Part shown: piece after piece, positions 1-7,349 of the stretch
Numbering within the stretch: the first letter of the stretch is position 1
How the letters are laid out: every line of letters begins with the position of its first letter
Assembly: GCA_017633865.1 (NCBI GenBank)
Contig: JAGBOM010000101.1
Location: 1 to 21,022, forward strand
DNA from: Opitutales bacterium
GTDB lineage: Bacteria > Verrucomicrobiota > Verrucomicrobiia > Opitutales > Intestinicryptomonadaceae
DNA: 21,022 bases
Direction of reading: 5' to 3'
Position numbers and translations under genes: made by a program
Notes under the pieces: model-generated
The model's database searches: none
Seen by the model: the letters and a program-made list of their open reading frames with translations, nothing else
Told to the model about the DNA's origin: nothing

Positions 1-113
1 AAATCCGCCTCGCGAGGGTAGGCGAGCCTGCCGCTATCGTCCACTACGACCTGCATTTGCGCGGGCGCAAATTGCGGGAACAATGCCGATAAAAATATTA
101 GCAGCTTTTTCAT
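1..113 (-). CDS. Secreted or envelope protein, N-terminal fragment
   Basis: Only the first 37 residues lie in the window; the rest is beyond the left edge. The protein begins MKKLLIFLSALFPQFAPAQ, which has two Lys, a hydrophobic core and a plausible AQ signal peptidase I cleavage site. No lipobox is visible. The start codon overlaps the stop of the gene before it as ATGA, so it belongs to the same distal tail operon. AGGAATAGAAG upstream can serve as a ribosome binding site. An exported protein at the end of a tail operon could act in the envelope, be a lysis or exclusion factor, or be an adhesin; nothing in the visible part separates these. Confidence 0.6.
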   Translation of the reverse strand, partial: MKKLLIFLSALFPQFAPAQMQVVVDDSGRLAYPREAD

Positions 114-700
114 TCTTCTATTCCTACAAATTTTTGGGTGTAAACTCCATCGGCGACCTTGACGGTTATCCACTTCCCCTTCTCAGGCAACGGATTGTCT
201 TGCTCGTCGTAAACGGCGGTTAGCATTGCGTCTATTTGGGGCTTGTCGTAAAATCTGTCCTGAAGCTCCGCTGCGGGGCTTCCGTCTATCAGGTCGTTTT
301 TAACGGTGCACGTCGTTTGCAGGACCGTCACGATTTTGCCGTCGGAAGTGGAATACTCGACCTCGAGATACGCCGGGACGGACTCGGAGTCGCCGAGAGC
401 CTGCTCGATGTTTACGGTGTTTAGGGGCAGCGTAATTTCGGCGTGGCCGCCCTCGTTTATGGCGTAGGAATCTGCGAAGGTAAGGAGCTTGGGGTAGCCC
501 TTGAATCTCGCTATCGCGACCTTCAAAAAATCGCGGCGGGGGACGAGCGTCCTTTCGGCATATACCCCCTCGGCCTTTTCGAGAAGGCGGACGACAAGGG
601 GCTCGTTGTCGCCCTGCATAAATACGGGGGAGGGGACCGCCCTTTCGGATGTCTCGCTCTGGACGAGTTTTTTGCTGTCGGCGTCGATGAAAAGCGTCAT
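110..700 (-). CDS. Distal tail / baseplate-type protein, unknown family
   Basis: Protein of 196 residues from the chosen start (MTLFIDADSKKLVQ). The frame is open up to position 784, but the ATG at 700 lies just after the upstream gene's stop at 717 and exactly 14 nt after a TTTGACA element, a spacing repeated at other starts here. The sequence is acidic and beta-rich, with no signal peptide or catalytic motif. The C-terminal stretch (DRFYDKPQIDAMLTAVYDEQ) resembles the short helical linkers of receptor-binding or baseplate proteins. Position at the distal end of the tail genes suggests a baseplate or fibre-associated role; this is inference from gene order. Coupled by overlap to the secreted protein that follows. 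Confidence 0.65.
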   Translation of the reverse strand: MTLFIDADSKKLVQSETSERAVPSPVFMQGDNEPLVVRLLEKAEGVYAERTLVPRRDFLKVAIARFKGYPKLLTFADSYAINEGGHAEITLPLNTVNIEQALGDSESVPAYLEVEYSTSDGKIVTVLQTTCTVKNDLIDGSPAAELQDRFYDKPQIDAMLTAVYDEQDNPLPEKGKWITVKVADGVYTQKFVGIEE

Positions 701-714
701 ACAAATTATGGCGG

Positions 715-721
715 TGTCAAA
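715..721 (-). promoter_or_regulatory. TTTGACA start-associated element (site 1)
   Basis: TTTGACA on the minus strand, 14 nt before the ATG at 700. It includes the TGA stop of the upstream gene, so it overlaps coding sequence. It favours the short start of the downstream gene. Confidence 0.5.
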
Positions 722-1412
722 TTTCAGGGCCTTCGGCATCGGGTTTTTCGGGCTCGCGGGGGCGGCCGTTCTCGCCGCCGCCAAGCGTCGGGTCGAAAGT
801 TTTGTCCGTGTTTTCCTCGACGTCGAAAACGTCGTAATATAGGGCGCCTTCGTTCAGATTCAGGTATCCTCCGCGCTCCTCGAATCCCCCATAAAAAAAC
901 GAGCTCTCAAATTCCGAAAACGAGCCGAATTCGGAGCGGCTTTCGGGAAGGTCAAGCCCGACGCCGGCGAACCTCCTTACCGCGCCGCCGATTAGATAGC
1001 TTTTAATCTCGTCTTCGGAGAACGCAAAATCCCCCAAATACACAAAATCAACCGCGGGCTCGCCGTCCCCGATTGCGCCTGTTTGCAAGTTGTATGCGAT
1101 GCGCTTAAAGACGAGCGGAACGGGCTTGGTAGGAAGCGGATTTTCGCAAATAATCCCGACGCCTAAAATTTCAACCTCCTCGCCGAGTCTGCCCTCGAAA
1201 TTCGTGTTGCCGCTGTGTATATTGACTCCGAAATAGCTTCTTGCGTTAGGCGCGCCGTCGTGAAACGGGGTCTTGTAAAGCTCATGCTGGTAGGCGTAAA
1301 TCCCGACGGGCCTATGGCTCCATTCGGCGAACACCTTATCGTCCGCCTCTGTATTTGTGCCCATGAATCCGTAAAGGCGGACGGGGCGGCCTATCTCCTC
1401 GCTGAAAGTCAT
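717..1412 (-). CDS. Distal tail protein, unknown family
   Basis: Protein of 231 residues starting MTFSEEIGRPVRLYGF. This start was preferred over one ten codons earlier because its ATG overlaps the upstream stop as ATGA (1409-1412). It has aromatic and Gly-rich segments and an acidic, Pro/Glu-rich tail (about the last 30 residues) that looks disordered. No recognised domain, transmembrane segment or active site. It sits in a run of four overlapping or closely spaced minus-strand genes downstream of the tape measure, where siphophages keep distal tail and baseplate proteins. Function is otherwise unknown. Confidence 0.65.
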   Translation of the reverse strand: MTFSEEIGRPVRLYGFMGTNTEADDKVFAEWSHRPVGIYAYQHELYKTPFHDGAPNARSYFGVNIHSGNTNFEGRLGEEVEILGVGIICENPLPTKPVPLVFKRIAYNLQTGAIGDGEPAVDFVYLGDFAFSEDEIKSYLIGGAVRRFAGVGLDLPESRSEFGSFSEFESSFFYGGFEERGGYLNLNEGALYYDVFDVEENTDKTFDPTLGGGENGRPREPEKPDAEGPEI

Positions 1413-1984
1413 ACGCGCCAATAAAGAAGCCTCGGCGAGCAAAATTCGGCTCCCAGGCTTCCGCTTAAAAAATTGTAGATTTTCCCGTCAACTACCTTTG
1501 CGAGCGTAATATAGGCGATTGTCTGCGAATCTTCGTGCTCGGTTGTTTCCTGCGCTATTACGGATACGGAATCGGGAAGCTCCATAAACCTATCCTCGAA
1601 TTCCAGCTGCAAAAAGACGTAAAAAGCGCCTTCCTGCGCGACTTCAAGCTCCGCTTTTTCAGAGCTTATTGCCATGCCGTTTATCGTCGGCTCAATGTCG
1701 CATACGGTGCCGCTTCTTATTCGGAGCTTTATAGTCTTATCTCCTGTGCCCGACTTGTATGCGGTTAGGGGAAGCTTGGGCGAGGCCGCCGACGCTTCCC
1801 TGTCGAGAATTGTAAGCGTGGTTCCGCCGTAGCCGCGGTTCATGGCGTACCCTACGCCGTTTTGCAGGCGGCAGGCCTCTATCATCGAGCATATGTCGTT
1901 TAGCCTTTCCGCGGTAACCTGGTCTAAAAGGGGCTCTCCCGCCTTGAAGCGCGGCAGCTTCTGGTTCCCGAAATCCTTAACCAT
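1409..1984 (-). CDS. Distal tail protein, unknown family
   Basis: Protein of 191 residues (MVKDFGNQKLPRFKAGEPLLDQVTAERLN...). The first 45 residues are helical and include a conserved-looking LNDI segment; the rest is beta-rich. Similar short proteins with an N-terminal helix for trimerisation and a beta body are common in baseplates, but no named family was recognised. The start overlaps the previous stop by 8 nt and the 3' end overlaps the next gene by ATGA, so it is translationally coupled on both sides. No Shine-Dalgarno or TTTGACA element is seen before it. Confidence 0.65.
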   Translation of the reverse strand: MVKDFGNQKLPRFKAGEPLLDQVTAERLNDICSMIEACRLQNGVGYAMNRGYGGTTLTILDREASAASPKLPLTAYKSGTGDKTIKLRIRSGTVCDIEPTINGMAISSEKAELEVAQEGAFYVFLQLEFEDRFMELPDSVSVIAQETTEHEDSQTIAYITLAKVVDGKIYNFLSGSLGAEFCSPRLLYWRV

Positions 1985-2663
1985 AAATGTATTTGTTCCA
2001 ACCGTTTGGCCCGCTTAATAGATATGTGGCGGACACTTTGTACTTGCCGTCGGCCATAGTGGCGTATGAAATGCCCGTGCACATCCACTGCCTCTTGCCT
2101 CCGACGGATGGGAGCCCCGCAGCGCCGCCCATCGAGCCTATGCCGCCGAGACCCGGCCTCGTCTTTGAAACGTAGCTTACGGAGGCGGAATACGACGGCA
2201 CTAAATAGGACTTTACCCCGGCCATTATTTTGCCGCCGTCAGTCTTTGAGCTCCAGCCCGCGAACTTTCCGTCCTCGTCGAATATTCCGCTTTTGGGGCT
2301 CTCGGGCGTTCCGGCCCAGCGCTCGAAATTCGGATGGGACTCTATAGGCTCCTCCCTCATTGTGCAGGAAACCTCTATTGTGTTTTCGCGCGAATCGTTC
2401 GTGGAACTCCAAGACTCCGAGCCCTCGTATTGGGCGGTGATAATCGCGCCTTCGCCGTGCTTTTTTATTGAGACCGATTTGCAGTACAATCCCGCCCATA
2501 TCGGGTGGACTGATTTATTTACTATCGGGCAGTGCGAAACCGCCGCCGAATACGGATAGCAAAACCAAATAGCAGAACACGTCGCAACGGAATCGGCGGA
2601 AACTATCCTTTCCCCCGAATCCCTCAAAAAACAAACCTCTCCGTTTTTTAAGCGTACGCGCAT
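1977..2663 (-). CDS. Tail protein downstream of the tape measure, unknown family
   Basis: Protein of 228 residues with many Ser, Gly and aromatic residues and several Cys in the N-terminal half (ATCSAIWFCYPYSAAVSHC, YCKS, SCTM). It has no signal peptide. A Gly-rich loop (RPGLGGIGSMGGAAGLPSVGG) sits around residues 170-190. It is the first tail gene after the interruption by the toxin-antitoxin/BRO cargo and heads the distal tail operon. The ATG lies 14 nt after TTTGACA and lacks a Shine-Dalgarno. A distal tail or baseplate hub role is inferred from position only. Confidence 0.65.
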   Translation of the reverse strand: MRVRLKNGEVCFLRDSGERIVSADSVATCSAIWFCYPYSAAVSHCPIVNKSVHPIWAGLYCKSVSIKKHGEGAIITAQYEGSESWSSTNDSRENTIEVSCTMREEPIESHPNFERWAGTPESPKSGIFDEDGKFAGWSSKTDGGKIMAGVKSYLVPSYSASVSYVSKTRPGLGGIGSMGGAAGLPSVGGKRQWMCTGISYATMADGKYKVSATYLLSGPNGWNKYIYG

Positions 2664-2677
2664 AAAAAATGGAGGCT

Positions 2678-2684
2678 TGTCAAA
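2678..2684 (-). promoter_or_regulatory. TTTGACA start-associated element (site 2)
   Basis: TTTGACA on the minus strand, 14 nt before the ATG at 2663. It lies in the 39-bp divergent gap shared with the BRO-like gene. Confidence 0.5.
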
Positions 2685-2702
2685 AAGAATGGGAAGTGCT
2701 AA

Positions 2703-3134
2703 ATGGAAGCATTAACAAAATATTTAGCCATGCCGAAAAAAGAACTTCCGGAAAACAACAAAGGGCTTGTGATATTCAAGGGCAAAAATATTCGCAGGAT
2801 TGAGCATAACGGCGAATGGTATTTTTCGATTATCGACATTGTGGAAGCCCTTACAGACACAAACAATGCCCGCCGCTATCGGAGCGACCTAAAAAGAAAA
2901 CTGTCTGATGAAGAGGGATTTAGCCAAGTGTACGAAAAAATCGTACAGTTGAAATTGCCGGCGTCCGACGGGAAAAATTATTCCACCGACACTATAAAAG
3001 GTGGGGAGAAAAGTGAGGAGAAAGGTAAGGAGAAAATTCCAAAATTTCCTATTCAATCAAAAGGTTGGGGATCTCTTTTTGCCAATCTTTTGAAGGCGTT
3101 TCGATATGATATTATAAAAAACTCTCCGTTTTAG
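2703..3134 (+). CDS. BRO-N domain protein, probably truncated
   Basis: Reading frame of 143 codons. Residues about 30-95 match the BRO family N-terminal domain, which binds DNA and occurs in phage antirepressors: IRRIEHNGEWYFSIIDIVEALT, then an RYRSDLKRKL segment, then a VQLKLPASDGKNY segment. In intact relatives the domain continues into a helix with an IPSPKAEPFK-like motif and a C-terminal half. Here homology stops after YSTDT and the next residues are a Gly/Glu/Lys-rich stretch made by three imperfect GGAGAAA repeats, then unrelated sequence to the stop. I read this as a decayed or recombined copy that may still give a DNA-binding fragment. It is divergent from the tail operon and convergent with the antitoxin gene. 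Confidence 0.6.
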   Translation: MEALTKYLAMPKKELPENNKGLVIFKGKNIRRIEHNGEWYFSIIDIVEALTDTNNARRYRSDLKRKLSDEEGFSQVYEKIVQLKLPASDGKNYSTDTIKGGEKSEEKGKEKIPKFPIQSKGWGSLFANLLKAFRYDIIKNSPF

Positions 3135-3149
3135 CGGAGAGCTCCTTTT
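3116..3149 (-). terminator. Intrinsic terminator after the toxin-antitoxin operon
   Basis: Seven-bp perfect stem CTCTCCG/CGGAGAG (3122-3128 with 3135-3141) and a 6-nt loop. Read on the minus strand it is followed by TTTTTT, a canonical rho-independent terminator for higBA. On the plus strand it is followed by CTCCTTTT, so it may also weakly end the BRO-like transcript. Confidence 0.8.
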
Positions 3150-3155
3150 AAATGC

Positions 3156-3446
3156 TTAGGCCTCGACAAGCTGGACTTTGAATTTCATTCCGAGAGCGGA
3201 AGCCGCCTTTGTCGCGGTCTTAAATGTCAGGCTTGTATTTTTTGGATTTAGAATTCGCGTGGCTACCGCGCGCGTGGAGCCCATTTTTCTTGCAAATTCC
3301 GAAACGGTCATGCCTTTTGACTCCAATTCTTCGGAGAGTTTGATTGCAAGAAATTTGCACGAAGCCAATTCCTCGACATCGGAGCGGATTTCGTTGTCGT
3401 CGAGAAAGCTGTCGAAAGAAGAGCCTATATGTTTATTTTTTTTCAT
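3156..3446 (-). CDS. higA: HigA-type antitoxin, XRE helix-turn-helix
   Basis: Protein of 96 residues with an XRE-type helix-turn-helix at about 46-86 (MTVSEFARKMGSTRAVATRIL, then SLTFKTATKAASALGM). It should bind and neutralise the RelE-like toxin encoded just upstream and repress the shared promoter. The gene overlaps the toxin gene by 14 nt, is second in the operon (the usual order for HigBA) and has a strong Shine-Dalgarno (AAAGGAGG, 6 nt before ATG), unlike most phage genes nearby. A strong terminator follows. The assignment to a toxin-antitoxin pair rests on domain and order; activity is not shown by sequence. Confidence 0.85.
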   Translation of the reverse strand: MKKNKHIGSSFDSFLDDNEIRSDVEELASCKFLAIKLSEELESKGMTVSEFARKMGSTRAVATRILNPKNTSLTFKTATKAASALGMKFKVQLVEA

Positions 3447-3798
3447 TTAATACCTCCTTTAATCTTTTTATCGCCATTTTAATGTCTTTATCGTCTGTTT
3501 TTTGCGTCTTTTTTATGAAAGAGTGCAAAAGAACGAGTTTATCGCCGATTTGGGAAAAAAGAACTCGGGCAATTCTGTTTTTTAGCGTGGAGCGAATTTC
3601 GTAAACGGAATTCCCGAGATTTTTCACCAAAGGCTCTCCCGTAGGCCACCGCCACTGGACAACCTTGATGTCCGTTCCTATGATTTTCTTTTCTTCGTCG
3701 GAAAGGGTTTGCAGAAATTCGCGCACAGGTTCTCTACCAGCCGATGTTCTGTAAAAATAAACCTCTATGCGTTCGTTCCTTTTCATTTTTTCGCCCAT
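3433..3798 (-). CDS. higB: HigB/RelE-family toxin (phage Gp49-like)
   Basis: Protein of 121 residues, or 117 if translation starts at the second ATG (3786). It has the pattern of the phage-derived Gp49-like/HigB branch of the RelE superfamily: an N-terminal IEVYFYRTSAGREPVREFL, a central YEIRS strand and the hallmark LHSFIKKTQKT (91-101) before the final helix. Family members are ribosome-dependent mRNA interferases. The gene is promoter-proximal and overlaps the antitoxin start. It sits between the tape measure and distal tail genes, so it is cargo in a late region. The autoregulatory site upstream supports an intact operon. Confidence 0.85.
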   Translation of the reverse strand: MGEKMKRNERIEVYFYRTSAGREPVREFLQTLSDEEKKIIGTDIKVVQWRWPTGEPLVKNLGNSVYEIRSTLKNRIARVLFSQIGDKLVLLHSFIKKTQKTDDKDIKMAIKRLKEVLNEKK

Positions 3799-3801
3799 AT
3801 G

Positions 3802-3829
3802 TGTATCAAAAAAGATACAGTCATGTCAA
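3802..3829 (-). promoter_or_regulatory. higBA promoter with overlapping operator
   Basis: On the minus strand a TTGACA box (3824-3829) is followed after 16-17 nt by a weak -10 (GATACA/ATACAC). The spacer holds a perfect inverted repeat, TGTATC-N6-GATACA (3802-3819), a typical size for an XRE antitoxin operator. Placed only 3 nt before the toxin start, so the transcript would be nearly leaderless for the first ATG; the second ATG at 3786 may be the real start. Confidence 0.6.
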
Positions 3830-3833
3830 GAAA

Positions 3834-5306
3834 TTATTTCATTAAAAGATTAGGCGTTTCCGCTTTTTTCTCAGTATTTTCAACAATCTTTTGAAGCAGT
3901 TTAGATTGTTTTTTAGCTTCTGAAAGCTGATGTGCCGAAACGTCGTATCTTGCGGCAGTTAGCCCGCCGCCGCCGATTTTTGCCAAAGACGAGTCATTAT
4001 ATCTGCTTTGGGATTTGCCAGAGCGTTTGTCTTTATTCTTGATTTCGACTTCGGAGTCGGCTTTTTGGTATTTTGCCTTGCGGAGCTTCTCTGCGGAGAT
4101 AACCGACTGTTTTTCGGCTTCTCTTGCCGATTCTTTGGCTTCTATTTGGGTTTTGTACCAGTCAACGCTTTTTGCCGACCATAGGTTCGAACGCTTGCGG
4201 TTTGCGTTATTTTCGGCGGCGGCGTAAGTTTCTTCCTCGAAAATCTGCCCAAAACTCTTTCCTTTGTCCTTTTGTGCAAGCCTGTTTGCCTCGTCTTTAA
4301 GACGCCTCATGCCGTCTATTGCATTGTCGATTGCGTTGCTCCAATCTTCCGAAAACAGGCTTATAAACCTCGAAAGCGCGCCGCCGACAGTCTCAATAAA
4401 ACTAAAAAACACATTGCGTATAGGAACTATAAAGTCGGCAAACACCCCGTTCAAATATCTAAATACCGACGAAAATACCGCCAAAATGTAGTTGGAAATA
4501 TTCCTCAACGCCTCCTCGATAAATTCGCCCGCTTGGGCAAACTTCATGCCAATCATAAGCCCCCATTTCTGGCGGCCTATGGAGCTTCCCATATCGGATA
4601 GAAAGTTTCCGAACCAAACAATTAACCTGTTTTGCCAACGCCCGATTTCGTCGCTTGCCCTGTCGAGAGATGCGATAGTTTCCTCGTCCATAACCTCTCC
4701 CGCCTTTATTGCCGATGCCGTAAGGCTTTCCATTCCCTCGGTGGAGATTCTGTCCAATACCTCCAATAGCTGCGGGCCAGCTTTCTGCCCGAGCAATGTT
4801 GAAACATCATTTAAAGATGCAAGGGACTCTCCCGCATTTTTGTAGCCGTTTGCGATTTCGGCAAGCTTCTGCTCTATAGGCAGAGTCGCAAACTTTTTAA
4901 GGTCGATACCGAGACGCTCAAACGCCTCGCGGTATTTGTCGTTTCCCTCGCACGCTTCCGCTGTGCGCAGGTTGAGGTTGTTTAGGGCCATTTCAAACTT
5001 GGACATATCGACCCCTGCGTCCCTTGCCACAGATTGCAGCACTTGAAGCTCGGTGGTGCCTATTCTAAGGTGAGAGGTCATATCGGAAATCTGGCTACCG
5101 GTCTCGATCGCTTTTCTTGTAAGCATGCCAAGTCCTGCGACTCCTGCCGTCAATCCGAAAGCTCCCAAAATTTGGGAACCGATGCCCGAAAACATACCGC
5201 CTACGGATTTCTTGAAAGAGCTTGCCGCCATTCGGCACTGGGCAAGCCCCGTTTTAAATCCCGCCGAATTTAGCCCGATTTTCGCGAGTATGCTGCTACT
5301 TGCCAT
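3834..5306 (-). CDS. Tail tape measure protein (short)
   Basis: Protein of 490 residues. The N-terminus (ILAKIGLNSAGFKTGLAQCRMAASSFKKSVGG) and the following Gly/Ala-rich hydrophobic segment are typical of tape measure proteins. Hydrophobic helices occur at about 45-65 and 265-320, and a Lys/Glu-rich helical region fills the last 150 residues. The C-terminus (SEAKKQSKLLQKIVENTEKK) is the usual coiled tail, so it looks complete. It sets tail length and occupies the tail lumen during assembly. At 490 residues it is short for the family and predicts a short tail. It has a good Shine-Dalgarno (GAGGAGG, 6 nt spacing) and overlaps the previous gene by 11 nt. Confidence 0.85.
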   Translation of the reverse strand: MASSSILAKIGLNSAGFKTGLAQCRMAASSFKKSVGGMFSGIGSQILGAFGLTAGVAGLGMLTRKAIETGSQISDMTSHLRIGTTELQVLQSVARDAGVDMSKFEMALNNLNLRTAEACEGNDKYREAFERLGIDLKKFATLPIEQKLAEIANGYKNAGESLASLNDVSTLLGQKAGPQLLEVLDRISTEGMESLTASAIKAGEVMDEETIASLDRASDEIGRWQNRLIVWFGNFLSDMGSSIGRQKWGLMIGMKFAQAGEFIEEALRNISNYILAVFSSVFRYLNGVFADFIVPIRNVFFSFIETVGGALSRFISLFSEDWSNAIDNAIDGMRRLKDEANRLAQKDKGKSFGQIFEEETYAAAENNANRKRSNLWSAKSVDWYKTQIEAKESAREAEKQSVISAEKLRKAKYQKADSEVEIKNKDKRSGKSQSRYNDSSLAKIGGGGLTAARYDVSAHQLSEAKKQSKLLQKIVENTEKKAETPNLLMK

Positions 5307-5823
5307 TTTGCACCTCCTCGATTATCCGCCTTTCCTCGTCAGACTGGATTTGCGCGACTCCTTCCTGCTCGGCAAATGTCGCGCAATACCATAAAAGCTC
5401 GCCAAGAGGCATATTCCAGACTTCGTTTAGCGTTATAGACGTTTTAGAGAGCAAAAGCATAGCTTTTGACAATATCCAAGGCGCGTTGAGCGTGGTTTCC
5501 GAGTCGGTTCTATCCCAAAACTCGGGAACGGCTATAAAGTCCGTCAGATACGAAAGGAATGCCGTTAATCCGCGCTTAAAGCTGTAAAGCTTCATAAGCA
5601 AATGCGGACGCCTCAATTCATTTATTACATCGTCCGACGAGCAGACGATGACGGCGACTTCCAAGTCTTGGCGGGCGATTTCCGCCTCGTCGCCGTTTAT
5701 GAGTTTCATTACGGGAGAGCCGATAGCTTCCAGATAGAGACAATGTTTTAGAGAAAACGGCTTCAGGCGTCTGCCCAAAGCCGTATGATTGCAATTTATG
5801 AAGGCCTCGTAAAAGCTTTCCAT
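5296..5823 (-). CDS. Tail assembly chaperone candidate
   Basis: Protein of 175 residues from MESFYEAFINCNHTALGRRL. This start shares its A with the TGA of the previous gene (TGATG), so translation is coupled; the frame is open further upstream but only within the neighbour's sequence. The protein is mostly helical, with no catalytic or membrane motif. It lies between the tail tube candidate and the tape measure and overlaps the latter, which is where siphophages encode the chaperone that keeps the tape measure soluble. No slippery site joining it to a second chaperone product was noticed. Role inferred from position. Confidence 0.6.
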   Translation of the reverse strand: MESFYEAFINCNHTALGRRLKPFSLKHCLYLEAIGSPVMKLINGDEAEIARQDLEVAVIVCSSDDVINELRRPHLLMKLYSFKRGLTAFLSYLTDFIAVPEFWDRTDSETTLNAPWILSKAMLLLSKTSITLNEVWNMPLGELLWYCATFAEQEGVAQIQSDEERRIIEEVQNGK

Positions 5824-6188
5824 CAGTTGACCTCTGCAAGCGGAACGTCGGGGTAGAAATTCCCTTCCAAGTCCCACTTTTCAACGTCCTTTCTCGCCCG
5901 CGACTTCTTGACTGATTTCACGATGAAAGAAAAGTTTTCGCCAATGGTGAAAGTGTCTCCCGGACTCGGAGCTGTCGTCCCGACAAGCGGAATGACGCTC
6001 GCAGTGCGCTTAATGCGAATGCCAAATCCCGAAAAGTGCGCTACGACGTTCCCTTCCTCGTTCTCGACTTCCAGCTCTTCGCCCTCGACCGTCTCTTCTG
6101 TCGCGTCGACTATGTAGCCTGTAAGCTTTTCGACGCCGAATGAAATCGGCTGTTTTGTGCCCCTAAGTTTGTATGTTTCGTTCGCCAT
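5823..6188 (-). CDS. Tail tube protein candidate
   Basis: Protein of 121 residues (MANETYKLRGTKQPISFGVEK...), beta-rich, with Gly/Glu loops and a basic KSVKKSRARKD segment near the C-terminus. It is shorter than most major tail proteins. Its position after the tail terminator-like gene and before the chaperone and tape measure fits the tube protein. No family was recognised with certainty; it could also be a small connector. The ATG follows TTTGACA by 14 nt and no Shine-Dalgarno is present, notable for a protein expected at high copy number. Confidence 0.5.
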   Translation of the reverse strand: MANETYKLRGTKQPISFGVEKLTGYIVDATEETVEGEELEVENEEGNVVAHFSGFGIRIKRTASVIPLVGTTAPSPGDTFTIGENFSFIVKSVKKSRARKDVEKWDLEGNFYPDVPLAEVN

Positions 6189-6202
6189 ACAAAAGATATG
6201 CG

Positions 6203-6209
6203 TGTCAAA
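6203..6209 (-). promoter_or_regulatory. TTTGACA start-associated element (site 3)
   Basis: TTTGACA on the minus strand in the 23-nt gap before the tail tube candidate, 14 nt before its ATG at 6188. The 14 nt end in TTTTGT directly before ATG. Confidence 0.5.
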
Positions 6210-6211
6210 AT

Positions 6212-6610
6212 TTACAATCTCTGGAATACGAGTTTGTACGTCAAAACAACGCCTAAATTATTGTCGTCTCTGGCGTCTGTTTCCGATTCAAACCACAAGC
6301 CCTCGCAACGATATTTGTCATTTTCGAGCGCAAATGTTCCAAGAATTGCCCGAACTTCAGATATGCGAGGGAAAAGGTATTTGTAGTCTATATCGTGCGC
6401 AGAATCCGCAATGGCTACATTTACCTCGGCTTCAAAGATTCCGTCTGATTCAAGCATATCTCCGAAAGGCTTTATTTCGCCCACATCTATGGAGATGTAC
6501 GGAATATGCCTGTCGTCCGTCGAATGCCCGCGCACGAGCATTGTTTTAAGCTCCGCAGAAAGCGAAGTTTTCAAGTGGTCAAAAAGTATGTTTTCAAGTT
6601 CTTTTCTCAT
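6212..6610 (-). CDS. Tail terminator / tail completion-like protein
   Basis: Protein of 132 residues (MRKELENILFDHLKTSLSAELKTMLVRGHSTD...), with an N-terminal helix, a short loop and a beta-strand-rich body ending YKLVFQRL. Size, fold pattern and place (after the gp10-like protein, before the tail tube) fit the tail terminator or minor tail protein family that caps the tube at the head-proximal end. It overlaps the upstream gene by 17 nt and has GGAAGAA as a possible ribosome binding site. The name is from synteny and length; no signature motif was found. Confidence 0.55.
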   Translation of the reverse strand: MRKELENILFDHLKTSLSAELKTMLVRGHSTDDRHIPYISIDVGEIKPFGDMLESDGIFEAEVNVAIADSAHDIDYKYLFPRISEVRAILGTFALENDKYRCEGLWFESETDARDDNNLGVVLTYKLVFQRL

Positions 6611-7349
6611 TAAAAATTCTTCCAGATTTGTCCATAAGACGCTTGATATTGTTTTCCATCGCCTTCATTTGGGCGGCAAAAGCCCGTTTTAATATCCTCA
6701 TAGGCGTCCCGCCCTGCGGGAATGTCGAAACTCTGTTTATGAGTGTAAAGAATGGGTTGTCTCCCTTATTGCCGTCTATAAATCCGCCGTATTTAACGCC
6801 GTGCCGATTTACAAAGCTTGGTGCTTTGCCTCCAAGTTTTGTAAGTGCCGCAAGCCAGCCAGACTTTGCAACGCCCACTTGAAGCTGAACCTTGCGTATA
6901 TACTTTTTAAGCTCGCCTTTACCCGCGACTGCGTATTGCGTGCGCCAATTTTTCGGCACTCTGCCGTTCTTGCCGATAGCCGCTTTGTGGATATTTCTGA
7001 CGGGCTTTGCGAATATGCGCTTGTATTTGAAAATCGGCATTTCGGACTTGTTCGGGTGGTTCTCAAGAGCCTTTTTTACGCCCTCGAAGTTTCCCGCCCG
7101 CCATATTTTGTTCAGCGACTTGTCTTCCCAATTTGTACCGCTTAGATCTGCGAACACTTTGCCAATGTCCCGAGCAACATTGCGCTTACCGATAGCCGCA
7201 GTTTTAGGCGGCGTGAATTTTAAAAGCTTTTCGCCTACAATGCGCGACTGCTGGCGAACTACAAATTGCCAATCTTTCTGGCATGCGACTTTATATCGGA
7301 CAAGGGCGTCTTCAAAATCTTTGGTGATAATTTGAAAATCCACGCTCAT
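6594..7349 (-). CDS. HK97 gp10-like / minor tail protein Z-like
   Basis: Protein of 251 residues, strongly basic, with an N-terminal helix (FEDALVRYKVACQKDWQFVVRQQSRIVGEKLLKFTPP) that is the common opening of gp10-like and tail protein Z-like connectors, where the protein joins head and tail or completes the tail. The middle is Lys/Arg-rich (KRIFAKPVRNIHKAAIGKNGR), and the C-terminal helix ends the molecule. It overlaps the previous gene as ATGA and the next by 17 nt. It is longer than the HK97 protein, so the middle insertion may be lineage specific. Confidence 0.6.
   Translation of the reverse strand: MSVDFQIITKDFEDALVRYKVACQKDWQFVVRQQSRIVGEKLLKFTPPKTAAIGKRNVARDIGKVFADLSGTNWEDKSLNKIWRAGNFEGVKKALENHPNKSEMPIFKYKRIFAKPVRNIHKAAIGKNGRVPKNWRTQYAVAGKGELKKYIRKVQLQVGVAKSGWLAALTKLGGKAPSFVNRHGVKYGGFIDGNKGDNPFFTLINRVSTFPQGGTPMRILKRAFAAQMKAMENNIKRLMDKSGRIFNEKRT

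Noticed and set aside
443..1006. Long plus-strand frame over the distal tail genes
   Set aside because: It overlaps two coupled minus-strand genes, is Arg-rich at the C-terminus and has no ribosome binding site; a shadow frame.
5296..6188. Programmed frameshift between tail tube and chaperone genes as in lambda G/GT
   Set aside because: The genes meet by a TGATG overlap and no slippery heptamer was noticed at the junction.
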